Source: an uncultured Planctomycetaceae bacterium (lineage in GTDB: Bacteria > Planctomycetota > Planctomycetia > Planctomycetales > Planctomycetaceae). Taken from it: a stretch of DNA of 64,000 bases. Every line of letters begins with the position of its first letter. The first letter of the stretch is position 1. Shown piece after piece: positions 27,424 through 37,351 of this stretch. The notes under the pieces are model-generated. The model saw nothing but the letters and a program-made list of their open reading frames with translations, had not been told where the DNA came from and made no database searches. The position numbers and the translations under genes are program-made. The stretch is from contig CALFSX010000172.1 of NCBI GenBank assembly GCA_937916515.1, forward strand, positions 1 to 64,000, read 5' to 3'.

Positions 27424-29304
27424 ATGAAATTTACTTCCCGATCAAATGCTCGTTCCGGTTCTCGCCGAAATCTCGTTTCCGCTCAGCCTGTAGAAGTTGA
27501 GACGTTTGAGTCTCGATTGCTGCTGACTGTTGTTCCCAGCATTCTGACGCCGACGGGAACGATAACGGATGCGACCCCCGAAATTACCTGGGAAGCGGCG
27601 GACAATGCCGTCAGCTACGACCTGTGGGTCGCCAGCCTGGAAACCTACGATGCCATTCTTGTGCAGCGAGGCATTACTGGAACCAGTTATACACCTGACA
27701 GCGAACTGAGCCTTGGCGGTTTGCGACTTTGGGTCCGCGCCAATTATGAAGATGGTTCCAGTTCAGCGTGGTCAGCATCGAAAGACGTCTTGCTGACTTC
27801 CAGACCAATTGTCACCGGACCGACTGGCCCTGGCGCGATTCCACTGGACTCCGATACAACGCCAACCATTACCTGGTCGTCCGGCAACGATGCTCGCCGA
27901 TTTCAGGTTTGGTTAACTGACGTGACAACGGGAACGGCTCGCCAGTATTTCGTTGACAATCTGACACCTGTCCTGGACGACAATGGCGATCCAGTGCTTG
28001 ATAGTTTTGGGCAGGTTGTTCGCGAAGAAGTTCGTTCATTCACAATTCCGGATACTGATGAACTGGAACTGGGCCGCTATCGGGTTTGGATTCAATCGAC
28101 TGACGCCAGCGGACGTTTGTCTAAATGGAGCGATGTCTATCAGTTTAATGTGGGGCCTCAGCCAGAAAATCTGAACCCAAGCGCTCCGACGTTCCAGACT
28201 CAGCCCGTGCTGCGATGGGATGCGATTGGGCGAGCGACTCATTATGAAGTGTTTGTTGCTCGGCACCCATTCGGTGAGCCCGTCACTCCGGGGGGCAATT
28301 ATCAGGCATTGTATCGAACAACCGTTACGACAAATTCTTATCAGATTCCGGCAGTGCTGGCCAACGGTGGTTATGTTTTCTGGGTGCGAGCGATTTCTCG
28401 CCAGACGGCAGGCCCTGTTGTTTACGGTGCTTGGAGTGCTCCAACGCAATTCAGCACTTTGGTGCCACCCGTTATTACGGCTCCCGTAGCCACCAGTGGC
28501 GTTGTGACGGAAGCTCGACCGGTTGTTGAGTGGACTCGTACCGACGGCGCGGCACGCTATGAAATTCTGGTTCGAAAATTCGACACTCGTCCTTCGTTTC
28601 TGGAAGATTTTTCCAACACAACAAGCTATCGCTTTGCGGAGACAATTCCAGCTGGCGACTACACCGTTTGGGTTCGAGCCATTGATGCTCGCGGTAATTC
28701 CGGCCCATGGAGTAACGTTTACGCATTTACGGCGACCGGTGGCCGACCGGTGATTACGTCGCCCGCTGCTGGCGAGACAACTCTGTTTCCGGTTTTCAAC
28801 TGGGTCGCCGTTTCGGACGCGGATGTGACCGGCTATCAGGTTTGGGTGTCTCACGTTGGTGTCGATTTTACCTTTATCAACGTAGACGTGACGGAAAACA
28901 CATTCACCGCCACCAACCCACTTGATGAAGGCAACTATCGAGTTTGGGTGCGAGCAGTCTTTGCAGATGGATCGGCGGGTGCCTGGAGTGTTCCCGTCGA
29001 CTTTGTCGGTGGAGTGGCAACAACTGATTCTGAATTGGCGGAAGCTGGAACAATGCTGGCCAGTTTGAATATCGAACTGGCTCCTGCTGTTTCTTCGCCG
29101 AGCTCAAATTGGGTGCCTGAGGACGTTGCTGCTGATGAAGCGGTAGCAGAAGTCTATGTGGCGATTGCTGAACCGTCAGGTGCTGAATCGGTTGAAGTCG
29201 CTGACCAGGTGGTCGATTCTGAAATTCCTCAGGATTTGCTGACTCGCATTGCCGCCGAATGTATTGATTCTGAGTGGTGGGAATCGGCTGAAAAGTCGGC
29301 CTGA
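27424..29304 (+). CDS. LEPR-XLL-type surface protein with FN3-like repeats
   Basis: About 626 residues. The N-terminus lacks a classical signal but has the planctomycete export/surface motif region VEVETFESRLLLT, matching the LEPR-XLL pattern, after a basic stretch. Then come five tandem domains of roughly 90-120 residues. Each has a hydrophobic strand pair and ends with a YxVWVRA ... W pattern (LRLWVRA, YRVWIQS, YVFWVRA, YTVWVRA, YRVWVRA), resembling fibronectin type III. The C-terminal 90 residues are acidic and Ala/Val-rich, with no dockerin or LPXTG-like signal. Probably an adhesive or structural exported protein; partner unknown. Confidence 0.88.
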   Translation: MKFTSRSNARSGSRRNLVSAQPVEVETFESRLLLTVVPSILTPTGTITDATPEITWEAADNAVSYDLWVASLETYDAILVQRGITGTSYTPDSELSLGGLRLWVRANYEDGSSSAWSASKDVLLTSRPIVTGPTGPGAIPLDSDTTPTITWSSGNDARRFQVWLTDVTTGTARQYFVDNLTPVLDDNGDPVLDSFGQVVREEVRSFTIPDTDELELGRYRVWIQSTDASGRLSKWSDVYQFNVGPQPENLNPSAPTFQTQPVLRWDAIGRATHYEVFVARHPFGEPVTPGGNYQALYRTTVTTNSYQIPAVLANGGYVFWVRAISRQTAGPVVYGAWSAPTQFSTLVPPVITAPVATSGVVTEARPVVEWTRTDGAARYEILVRKFDTRPSFLEDFSNTTSYRFAETIPAGDYTVWVRAIDARGNSGPWSNVYAFTATGGRPVITSPAAGETTLFPVFNWVAVSDADVTGYQVWVSHVGVDFTFINVDVTENTFTATNPLDEGNYRVWVRAVFADGSAGAWSVPVDFVGGVATTDSELAEAGTMLASLNIELAPAVSSPSSNWVPEDVAADEAVAEVYVAIAEPSGAESVEVADQVVDSEIPQDLLTRIAAECIDSEWWESAEKSA

Positions 29305-29688
29305 AAATTGCTGAACGCAACACTTGAGACTCGGACTGTCAGGGGGGCACCAAATTTGGGGGTGCTGGGCCGTTGAATTTACAGCCTCGTCCCGCTTTTT
29401 CGCTGAAAGTGCCCGCTGGCGTTATTAAGGACATTTTCGCCGAAACCGCTCGCAGAGTCCCATTCTGGCTGGGTTAACAGTCTGATTTGGTTTGCGGCGT
29501 CGACTTTGCGTTCAGATGCCGAGAACGTGGCCGAATCCCAGCGGGAATTGAACTCGCCGGTTGCCCCGGGAATCGCTCATCCGTAGACTTTGGGCCTGTT
29601 GGGCATCGAACATGTTCGGGTAGCAGTGCTTCCCTTAATCGCCTGACTAACAATTTGAACCTGACTTTTGTTTTCGAAGCACTTTCCG
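29305..29688. other. Intergenic region upstream of ilvH
   Basis: About 380 bp. A G-rich patch near 29341-29368 could form a weak hairpin (GCACC ... GGTGC) after the surface protein gene. The usual ilvB partner of ilvH is not here. No leader peptide or riboswitch is recognised. Confidence 0.4.
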
Positions 29689-30225
29689 ATGCGACACATT
29701 ATATCCGCACTCGTGATGAATCAGCCGGGCGTTTTGGCCCACATTTCGGGCATGCTGGCTTCTCGAGCCTTCAATATCGACAGCTTGGCTGTCGGCGCCA
29801 CTGAGAACGAACGCTTCTCCAGAATCACGTTTGTGGTGAATGGCGATGAAAAAGTCGTTGATCAGGTTCGCAAACAGCTTGAAAAGCTTGTCACCGTGGT
29901 CAAGGTGCAATCGTACATTCAGGAAGACTTCGTCGAACGCGACCTGATGCTGATCAAAGTCAGCACGAATCAGGGGCGTCGCACGGAAGTTCGTGAGCTG
30001 GTTGACATTTTTCGCGGACGCATTGTGGACGTTGGTCCCGATCACGTGATGATCGAAATCTCCGGTCGTGAAAACAAGATCGAAGCCTTTATCGATCGGA
30101 TGCGCGATTTCGGTATTCTTGAAATGGTTCGCACCGGGCGAATTGCCATGCTGCGAGACGCGACAATCACGCAGGGCCTGCCACCGGGCGTTATTCCAGA
30201 AGTTTCAGAAGCTTCGGCCTCTTGA
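29689..30225 (+). CDS. ilvH: Acetolactate synthase small (regulatory) subunit
   Basis: Regulatory subunit of acetohydroxyacid synthase, first common step of valine, leucine and isoleucine synthesis; it binds valine for feedback control. About 178 residues from MRHIISALVMNQPGVL (29689). A two-part ACT domain is clear: the NQPGVLAHISGMLASRAFNIDSL segment with the GV-x-x-x-I pattern, then RITFVVNGDEK. The C-terminal half has RTEVRELVDIFRGRIVDV and MIEISGRENKIEAF. An upstream TTG at 29668 is unlikely. The catalytic subunit gene is not adjacent; ilvC follows 263 bp downstream on the same strand, so this is a split ilv operon. Confidence 0.96.
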   Translation: MRHIISALVMNQPGVLAHISGMLASRAFNIDSLAVGATENERFSRITFVVNGDEKVVDQVRKQLEKLVTVVKVQSYIQEDFVERDLMLIKVSTNQGRRTEVRELVDIFRGRIVDVGPDHVMIEISGRENKIEAFIDRMRDFGILEMVRTGRIAMLRDATITQGLPPGVIPEVSEASAS

Positions 30226-30488
30226 CCTGACCTGGCTGAACGTTTGCTGTATTCTGCCACTCGGTTTCGGTCAACAGGCTTGTCCTACTCAGGGATTTCG
30301 CGTTGACAGCCGTTGGTGAGACATTCTGCCTCCGGTCAGAATCAGATCGATCAGGAGGATCTGTCGCAAACGAGCGTTTTACCTTGCGTGAAACGTAGTC
30401 TTGTTTCGCGGACGTGAGCGGCAAGGTTCCGTTCATTCTTCATACATCTACTTGTAGACAACTATCAACTTCATACAGGACCGTATTA

Positions 30489-31493
<1,005 letters not shown>

Positions 31494-31583
31494 TCAGCAT
31501 TTAACTCATCGGCAGACGATCGCGTGACGAACTTCTGTCCGACTTCTTAAAGCCGCGAACATGTTCACGTTGAGTCAAGTTTT

Positions 31584-31646
31584 CAGAGCGACAACGGAGC
31601 GTTTCTGAGCGGCAGCTCAAATGGTCTGAGGCACTGCCTCGTTAGA
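31584..31646 (+). repeat. Divergent R1-like element, copy H
   Basis: Starts AGAGCGACAACGGAGCG, as in R1, then diverges. It closes with GAGGC-ACT-GCCTC followed by GTTAG: the terminal hairpin is in the same place with different stem bases, so pairing is kept while sequence changes. It lies just upstream of the ilvC terminator. Confidence 0.5.
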
Positions 31647-31660
31647 GTTTTTGAGTAAGA

Positions 31661-31698
31661 AAAAAGGCTCAACCAGCAAACATTGGTTGAGCCTTTTT
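31661..31698 (+). terminator. Intrinsic terminator downstream of ilvC
   Basis: A perfect 15-bp stem AAAAAGGCTCAACCA (31661-31675) and TGGTTGAGCCTTTTT (31684-31698) with an 8-nt loop and a T-run. It lies about 170 nt after the ilvC stop. Confidence 0.9.
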
Positions 31699-31989
31699 GT
31701 TGCGCCGCTTTGAAAGCGAATTGTGAGACAGTGAGGTGATGCCGATTGTGGCGGCTGAATACACGACGCTGGTTCGTGGGCGGCGAGGTTGTTGACTGAA
31801 CCCACGACGTGTTGTCGTTGCGGCATTCTTTTGTAGAAGGGCAGTTGATTGCCTTTCGCTGGTGGCGGTTTGTAACTACTCTGCCCCGCCAGTTGTTGCG
31901 TGAATTCTGGGCCCGAGTTTCTCGTGGTCCCGGGTGTGCAAGCTGCCTGTTGTGTTGAGCGAATTCGGTACTTTGAAGTTTAAGGTTTG

Positions 31990-33174
31990 ATGTCAGCGTT
32001 CCCTCAGGACACGGATCTCGGATGGCGACGGCGACTTAGGTCTCGCGTACTGCGATGGTACGACACGAACGGACGGAAGCTGCCCTGGCGAGAATCCGCA
32101 GATCCATACCGAATCTGGATCAGCGAAATTATGCTGCAGCAGACAACTGTTGCTGCAGTGGTGCCCTATTTCGAACGCTTCCTGAAACGTTTTCCCGACG
32201 TGCAAAGCCTGGCGGCTGCTGAACAGGAACAGGTGCTACGATTGTGGGAAGGTCTTGGCTATTACAGTCGAGCTCGCAATTTGCACAAAGCGGCTGGTGT
32301 GATTTTTAATGAATACGGCGGAACGTTTCCTGAATCTGCCGAGGAGCTAAAGCTGCTTCCCGGAATCGGCCCGTACACGGCTGGTGCTATTTCTTCGTTT
32401 GCGTTTAATCATCCGGCCGGAATTCTTGAAGCGAACACTTTGCGTTTGTATTCACGGTTGATTGAACTGGATATCGATCCTCGAGGCACCGCTGGTCAGA
32501 AGCTATTGTGGAAATTTGCCAGTTGGGTTGTGTCTCGCCAGCGAGCTGCTGATTTCAATCAGGCTGTGATGGACATTGGTTCGCAGGTTTGTCGTCCTGC
32601 CGACCCGGAGTGTGTTAAGTGCCCGCTAATGGCATCCTGCAAAGCCTATGAAGCCGGGCGGCATTTGGAAATTCCGCTGGAGAAAAAGAAGACCGAAATC
32701 ACCGATGTGGTGGAAGTTTCAATCGCCGTTCGTCGTGGCAATCAGTTCCTGCTGCGACAACGATCTGAAAACGAACGGTGGGTCGGGTTGTGGGATTTCG
32801 TTCGCTTTGAAGTTTCAGCGGACGTTGGTGACAGCATCAGCATTCCCGATAAGAAACGCACGAAGGTGGCCACTTTACCGGGGCAACAGAGCCTGTTTCC
32901 GAGCGAAGCGATGGCGGAACTGAATCTGCTTCCTCTGGAAATCGTCAGGCAGGTTGAAGAACAAACCGGAGTTGTTGTTTCAGCTTACGATGGTGTGACT
33001 CAGATTCGACATGCTGTCACGCGCTATCGAATTCGGTTACTTTGTCTTGCGTGTGATATCGATGGAGGTCGGTTGCAGCGTGGATCGGGTTACAAGTGGT
33101 GTACGGCAAAAGAACTTGAAGAGCTTCCTTTATCCACGACTGGCCGGCAGTTCGCTGACCTTCTGACAGACTAA
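31990..33174 (+). CDS. mutY: A/G-specific adenine DNA glycosylase MutY
   Basis: Removes adenine mispaired with 8-oxoguanine. About 394 residues. The catalytic domain has WISEIMLQQTTVAAVVPYF with the catalytic Glu, the helix-hairpin-helix LPGIGPYTAGAISSFAF, and a [4Fe-4S] loop with Cys spacing 6-2-5 (CRPADPECVKCPLMASC). The C-terminal NUDIX-like domain that recognises 8-oxoG is present (LLRQRSENERWVGLWDF). At the position of the catalytic Asp (E. coli Asp138, ILDGNV) this protein reads ILEANT, so Asp is replaced by Glu while the Asn is kept. The protein is otherwise intact. The TPR gene starts 21 bp downstream. Confidence 0.95.
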   Translation: MSAFPQDTDLGWRRRLRSRVLRWYDTNGRKLPWRESADPYRIWISEIMLQQTTVAAVVPYFERFLKRFPDVQSLAAAEQEQVLRLWEGLGYYSRARNLHKAAGVIFNEYGGTFPESAEELKLLPGIGPYTAGAISSFAFNHPAGILEANTLRLYSRLIELDIDPRGTAGQKLLWKFASWVVSRQRAADFNQAVMDIGSQVCRPADPECVKCPLMASCKAYEAGRHLEIPLEKKKTEITDVVEVSIAVRRGNQFLLRQRSENERWVGLWDFVRFEVSADVGDSISIPDKKRTKVATLPGQQSLFPSEAMAELNLLPLEIVRQVEEQTGVVVSAYDGVTQIRHAVTRYRIRLLCLACDIDGGRLQRGSGYKWCTAKELEELPLSTTGRQFADLLTD

Positions 33175-33195
33175 TATTTTCACAGTAAGACGATC

Positions 33196-33513
33196 ATGGC
33201 AAGTCGACGCGAAAAACTGGAAGCAATGCTGGCAGACGATCCTCAGGATGCCATGCTGCGATATATGCTGGCTTTGGAATTTGAAAAGGAAGCCGACCAC
33301 GAGCGCAGTTTGCAGTTGTTCGAAGCTTTAATGTCCAATGATCCTGCGTATGTTCCAGCATTTTTGATGGCTGGTCAGCAGTTGGCAAAGCTGGGCCGTA
33401 TTGACGAAGCGAAATCGGCCTATCGTCGCGGTATTGAGCAGGCTCGATTGCAGGGCAACGACCACGCCTCAGGAGAAATGGGCGCATTTCTGGTGGAACT
33501 TGGTGATGAGTAG
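33196..33513 (+). CDS. Small TPR-repeat protein
   Basis: 105 residues, soluble, about two and a half tetratricopeptide-type helix pairs: DAMLRYMLALEFEKEADHER, LFEALMSNDPAYVPAFLMAG and LAKLGRIDEAKSAYRRGIEQA. Such short proteins are usually protein-interaction modules. It follows mutY by 21 bp and is probably co-transcribed, but the functional link is unknown. Confidence 0.85.
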   Translation: MASRREKLEAMLADDPQDAMLRYMLALEFEKEADHERSLQLFEALMSNDPAYVPAFLMAGQQLAKLGRIDEAKSAYRRGIEQARLQGNDHASGEMGAFLVELGDE

Positions 33514-33605
33514 ACTCTGCCGTGGGCAAACCATTGCCTTGTTTATCGTACAGTATCGTGATCCATTGGATCAGCGACGACAAAGCAAGCACTGTAATCT
33601 TACTT

Positions 33606-33738
33606 AAAATGATGCTCGCACCGCGCACGGTGGGAGCATCATTATTACGCGTAGCGACAACGGAGCGGCTCGGCGATTAGAACGCCCCACGTCTATGCAC
33701 GACCCACGCCATCGGGTCAAGGGCGAAGCCCTTGTTAA
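33606..33738 (+). repeat. R1 dispersed repeat, copy F
   Basis: Full-length with the best-developed 5' hairpin. The outer stem AATGATGCTC/GAGCATCATT is a perfect 10 bp, the inner stem CACCG/CGGTG has loop CGCA, and the two are separated by unpaired G on each side. The core GTAGCGACAACGGAGCGGCT and a perfect terminal stem CAAGGGC-GAA-GCCCTTG follow. The last bases contain the minus-strand TAA stop of fumC. Confidence 0.9.
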
Positions 33739-35159
33739 GCGTGTGGTTCGGTCATGCTCATCGGATCCAGTGCTTCCTTCAGTACATCGGCGGGAAGGAT
33801 GTTTTGTTCGGTACACAGTTCGCGAATTGTCTTGCCCGACTTGAAGGCTTCCTTGGCCAGAGCCGACGCCTTTTCATAGCCGATGTGTGGATTCAGGCTG
33901 GTCACCATCGACAGGCTTTTTTCCACGGATGCTTCACAGGCTTCTTCGTTGGCTTCCATGTTCAGCAGGCAATATTCAACAAATGCATTGGAGCAATTGG
34001 CCAGCAGCATGATGCTTTCCAATGTTGTCTGCCCCATAACGGGCATCATGATGTTCAGCTGAAACTGTCCGCCGGTTGCTCCGCACATGGCAATGGTTTG
34101 GTCGTTACCCATAACTCGAGCACAAACCTGCATCATGGATTCGCACATGACGGGATTGACCTTCCCCGGCATGATTGAAGAGCCAGGCTGAAGGTCCGGC
34201 AGCTTCACTTCATAGAATCCGCAGCGTGGTCCGGAGCCGAGCCAGCGAACGTTATTGCTGACGTTGAACAAGGTTGATGCAATCGCGCGAAGCTGGCCGT
34301 GGCACTCGACCAGGCCGTCTCGTTGAGCGTTGCCTTCGAAGTGATTTGCTGCTTCAACAAATGGGACTTCAGTAACTTCTGCCAGAACAGCGGCAACTCG
34401 ACTGCCGAATTCCGGGTGAGTGTTAATGCCGGAACCAACGGCGGTGCCACCCACGGGAAGTTCCAGGACGGCTTCCATCGCTCGTTTGGCTCGATCGACA
34501 GAAAGCTGCAACTGGCGAGCGAACCCACCGAATTCCTGGCCCAGGCGAAGCGGCGTGGCGTCTGCCAGATGAGTTCGTCCGATCTTGATGATCTTGTCCC
34601 AGGCATCTGCCTTGGTTTGCAGTTCATCAGCGAATCGTTGCAAAGCTGGAATCAGGTCGTTGTAAATGGCCGTGCCAGCAGCAACGTGAATCGCTGTGGG
34701 GAACGTGTCGTTGGTGCTTTGTCCCATGTTCACATGGTCGTTGGGATGCACGGGTTTGCTGGCAGAGAAGCGGTCGCCGCCCAGAAGTTCGATCGCTCGA
34801 TTGCTGATGACTTCGTTCACGTTCATGTTGCTGGACGTGCCGGATCCGGTTTGGAACACATCAATCGGAAACTGGTCGTCAAGTTCGCCATCGGCCACTT
34901 CGTTGCAGGCGGTCAACATGGCTTCGACCTGTTCGTCAGTCAGCGGGTTCTTGCCGGAGCCCGTCAGTTTGCCAAGATCGCGATTGGCGACGCCACAGGC
35001 GTACTTGACTCGACCCATGGCGTGAATCATATCAGGCGGAAGTTCCCAGCCCGAAATCGGAAAATTCTCAACAGCTCGCTGCGTTTGAGCGCCAAAATAG
35101 GCTTCGGCAGGAACCTGAACTTCACCCATAGAATCTCGTTCGACTCGGAACTCGGACAT
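33735..35159 (-). CDS. fumC: Fumarate hydratase class II
   Basis: Interconverts fumarate and malate in the TCA cycle. 474 residues, iron-independent class. Superfamily signature GSSIMPGKVNP (active-site loop with catalytic Ser) is present. Also seen are TGSGTSSNMNVNEV, the NDHVNMGQSTNDTFPTA segment and IGRTHLADATPLRLGQEFGG. The N-terminal MSEFRVERDSMGEVQVP and the absence of an Asn-specific aspartase feature favour FumC over AspA. The stop codon lies inside R1 copy F. GAGAAG precedes the start. Confidence 0.97.
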   Translation of the reverse strand: MSEFRVERDSMGEVQVPAEAYFGAQTQRAVENFPISGWELPPDMIHAMGRVKYACGVANRDLGKLTGSGKNPLTDEQVEAMLTACNEVADGELDDQFPIDVFQTGSGTSSNMNVNEVISNRAIELLGGDRFSASKPVHPNDHVNMGQSTNDTFPTAIHVAAGTAIYNDLIPALQRFADELQTKADAWDKIIKIGRTHLADATPLRLGQEFGGFARQLQLSVDRAKRAMEAVLELPVGGTAVGSGINTHPEFGSRVAAVLAEVTEVPFVEAANHFEGNAQRDGLVECHGQLRAIASTLFNVSNNVRWLGSGPRCGFYEVKLPDLQPGSSIMPGKVNPVMCESMMQVCARVMGNDQTIAMCGATGGQFQLNIMMPVMGQTTLESIMLLANCSNAFVEYCLLNMEANEEACEASVEKSLSMVTSLNPHIGYEKASALAKEAFKSGKTIRELCTEQNILPADVLKEALDPMSMTEPHA

Positions 35160-35370
35160 GGTCTTCTCACTGAAATCTTGTTGAGTTGGTATTGAATCTG
35201 CGGCGTCTGATTAAGCACCGCATGAAATGTGAACGGACACGCTGCGACTGCGCATAAGACGCAATTCTTAGCCGTCTGGTTATACGTCACACAGCAGTTC
35301 GCACCGCACCGCCGCCGACGGCCATTGTCTAAATAACTCCGCACCCAAACGAGATCGCAGGTTTTCTGCA

Positions 35371-35426
35371 GGTGGCCGTGGTGGGACTGAGCTTGCGAAG
35401 GAAACCCCGGGGTTTCCTTCGTACCT
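35371..35426 (+). repeat. R2 repeat element, copy 2, with 26-bp palindrome
   Basis: GGACTGAGCTTGCGAAGGAA is shared with 17.09 kb. CGAAGGAAACCCC (35396-35408) is followed directly by GGGGTTTCCTTCG (35409-35421), a perfect 26-bp palindrome with no spacer. It would form a cruciform or an RNA hairpin. Confidence 0.7.
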
Positions 35427-35615
35427 CGTTCTAATCGCGGTCACCTGTCGCGTTCCCATTTCGACAAGGGGAAATTTAGTCAGATGATATCTGCCTGCTG
35501 AAGAATGACAAACAGGCGGCTACCGTAATTCCAACCTGAGACGTTTCTTTATCGGGATTGGAAGCGGCGTTGTCTGATCATGCATTCGCAAGGCGACTGA
35601 ATGACCAGCCGGAAC

Positions 35616-35651
35616 GAAAAAGAGCCCGCTACTGATTAGGTAGCGGGCTCT
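35616..35651 (-). terminator. Intrinsic terminator of the DUF11 lipoprotein gene
   Basis: A 12-bp stem AGAGCCCGCTAC (35621-35632) and GTAGCGGGCTCT (35640-35651) with a 7-nt loop. The minus strand continues TTTTCGTTCC after the stem, so it acts on minus-strand transcripts and fits the gene ending at 35824. Confidence 0.82.
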
Positions 35652-35823
35652 CTTGGCGGATACACAGGTTTCGCAAGAATGCGTCCCCTCGCGGCACCTT
35701 GACGATCTTGAAGTCCCTTCCACTTCTTAAAAGTCAGTACAAACGTTAGACACGTTTGCTGGTTCCTGGCTTGCTGGCCTGCGTATCATTGCTTCAATAA
35801 CTGTTGACGTTTTAATTTCGGTG

Positions 35824-37242
35824 TTACAGCACTTTCGCCTTGAATGTAATTGTTCCGGATTGTCCGCCCTTAAGCGGTTCGTCCAGAGTGAATTCAAGAG
35901 TCTGGCTGCCTTCTCGATTTGGAACAGCCGTTAGTCCACCGCCTGAACCGTCCTGCGTTTCAATGCGGCCTGTGCCGTTGACGTATTGCAGTCGTGGAGT
36001 CAGGTTGTCAATGATGCGAACATCGTGCACATTGTAGTCTCCGATGTTGCGGAAGTTGATGGTAAAGGTGATTTCGTCGCCTGATTTTGCGATCAGAGGT
36101 GACGCTTCTTTGGTGATGTGAATTTCGCCCTTGCGTCCATTCTTTTCTGTACCGACGGTTGCCTGCAATCGGAATGTTGCGTAAGCCTGAGTTGCCTGGG
36201 ACGTGGCAGCGACCTGACCGAAGCCCGTCTTAATGTCGGACGAAACCGGTTCCAGAATTTGCAGGTTGATTTCCTGAATGGTCGACATTTCAAGTAGACC
36301 CATGCCGGTTGCCACTTTGGATTCGAAGCCCTGGTCAACTTTGTTGTTCTGAGAAACAGAATCGGCCTTGCGAGCCATGTGGGCTGGCTGAGCGATCTCA
36401 ATACCACTGGCACCTTCTCGCATGGCGAACCCGGATGCAGGCGTATTCACGATGGTGGTGTCGAGTCCGACACGCTCGTTCATGCTGTCAATACCAGCGA
36501 TGTCGGTTGCTCCTGCAGCCTTGTCAACCTTAATGTCGATACCTGGCCCTGCGACAGTGCGGATGGCCCCGAATCGAGGTGCGTAAACGGCGACTCGATT
36601 ACTTGCCTTAACGTGGTTCTTTCCGTTTTCGTCTTTGAATTCAGCAATCGTATCTTCCGTGTCCAGCCCAGCCAATTCGCCTCCGTGGTAGTGAACCGGA
36701 TAGTCGCGGTCGCCACCGTCAAAGATGTATTCGTCGGGATAGGCTTCGACGTAAGGCGACGCGCCGACCGTGAATTCTGCCGCTGGTGGGCAGTGTGCCT
36801 GCGATGTTGGCATTCGCGGTTGAGCGGCGTGAAACGTTGTCGCAGAGTTGTTTGAATTGGTAGCGTTGGAGGACGGTACGGCGAACGCAGTTTGAGTGAT
36901 CTCGTTGCGAGCCATGGCTTCAAACGGGTTTACGTTTGCCGCGGGAGTTGGCGCTTCGACGGTGTTGTTTGTTGGGAACCGTTCTTCTGTGAAGCTGAAT
37001 TCAGGCTTTGCCAATGGTTTCAGCGACGACGTTCCAGCCGATTCCGGGTATTTTGCCTGGACGGCAACCATTGGTTCTTGAGCGATCGAGTTCTGTTCTT
37101 GCGGCAAGGCTTCGTAGTCAGAACCAAATGGACCCAAAACGGATGCGCAACCGGACACTGCAACCATGCACAAAGGCAAGGCGGTTCGAAACCCGCGAAC
37201 GGCAATTCGCCGAAACGGCGAAAGTTGTGTTGAGTATGTCAT
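35824..37242 (-). CDS. Lipoprotein with C-terminal DUF11 domain
   Basis: 472 residues. An N-terminal hydrophobic stretch ends in the lipobox-like VAVSGC, so it is probably lipid-anchored in the envelope. A long low-complexity linker (Ala, Asn, Pro-rich, about 40-170) leads to an undefined middle. The last 120 residues form a DUF11-type beta-sandwich: DEITFTINFRNIGDYNVHDV, DNLTPRLQYVNGT, and the end GQSGTITFKAKVL. DUF11 domains are surface beta repeats in many bacteria. First of three envelope genes on this strand with similar spacing. No enzymatic motif is seen. Confidence 0.85.
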   Translation of the reverse strand: MTYSTQLSPFRRIAVRGFRTALPLCMVAVSGCASVLGPFGSDYEALPQEQNSIAQEPMVAVQAKYPESAGTSSLKPLAKPEFSFTEERFPTNNTVEAPTPAANVNPFEAMARNEITQTAFAVPSSNATNSNNSATTFHAAQPRMPTSQAHCPPAAEFTVGASPYVEAYPDEYIFDGGDRDYPVHYHGGELAGLDTEDTIAEFKDENGKNHVKASNRVAVYAPRFGAIRTVAGPGIDIKVDKAAGATDIAGIDSMNERVGLDTTIVNTPASGFAMREGASGIEIAQPAHMARKADSVSQNNKVDQGFESKVATGMGLLEMSTIQEINLQILEPVSSDIKTGFGQVAATSQATQAYATFRLQATVGTEKNGRKGEIHITKEASPLIAKSGDEITFTINFRNIGDYNVHDVRIIDNLTPRLQYVNGTGRIETQDGSGGGLTAVPNREGSQTLEFTLDEPLKGGQSGTITFKAKVL

Positions 37243-37351
37243 AGCTTGATGCGTTCGTGGAAAGAGTGGCTCTGAGTGTGAAGGGAGAGCTAACGCGGCT
37301 TTTGTTTATTGAAGTGGCGGCTTTATTGACTCGCCAGTTTCTTGCTGGCAG

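Larger units (their letters stand above)
31494..31989. other. Intergenic ilvC-mutY region
   Basis: About 490 bp. It holds the divergent R1 element and the ilvC terminator (both listed); the remaining 290 bp before mutY show nothing recognisable. Confidence 0.45.
35160..35823. other. Intergenic region with R2 element and terminator
   Basis: About 660 bp between two minus-strand genes. It holds the second R2 element with a 26-bp perfect palindrome and a minus-strand terminator (both listed). The stretch near 35160-35340 is presumably the fumC promoter region. Confidence 0.5.

Noticed and set aside
33604-33816. Minus-strand frame of 70 codons at R1 copy F
   Set aside because: It is read-through of the repeat and the end of fumC; the SNRRAAPLSL-type text recurs at other R1 copies.
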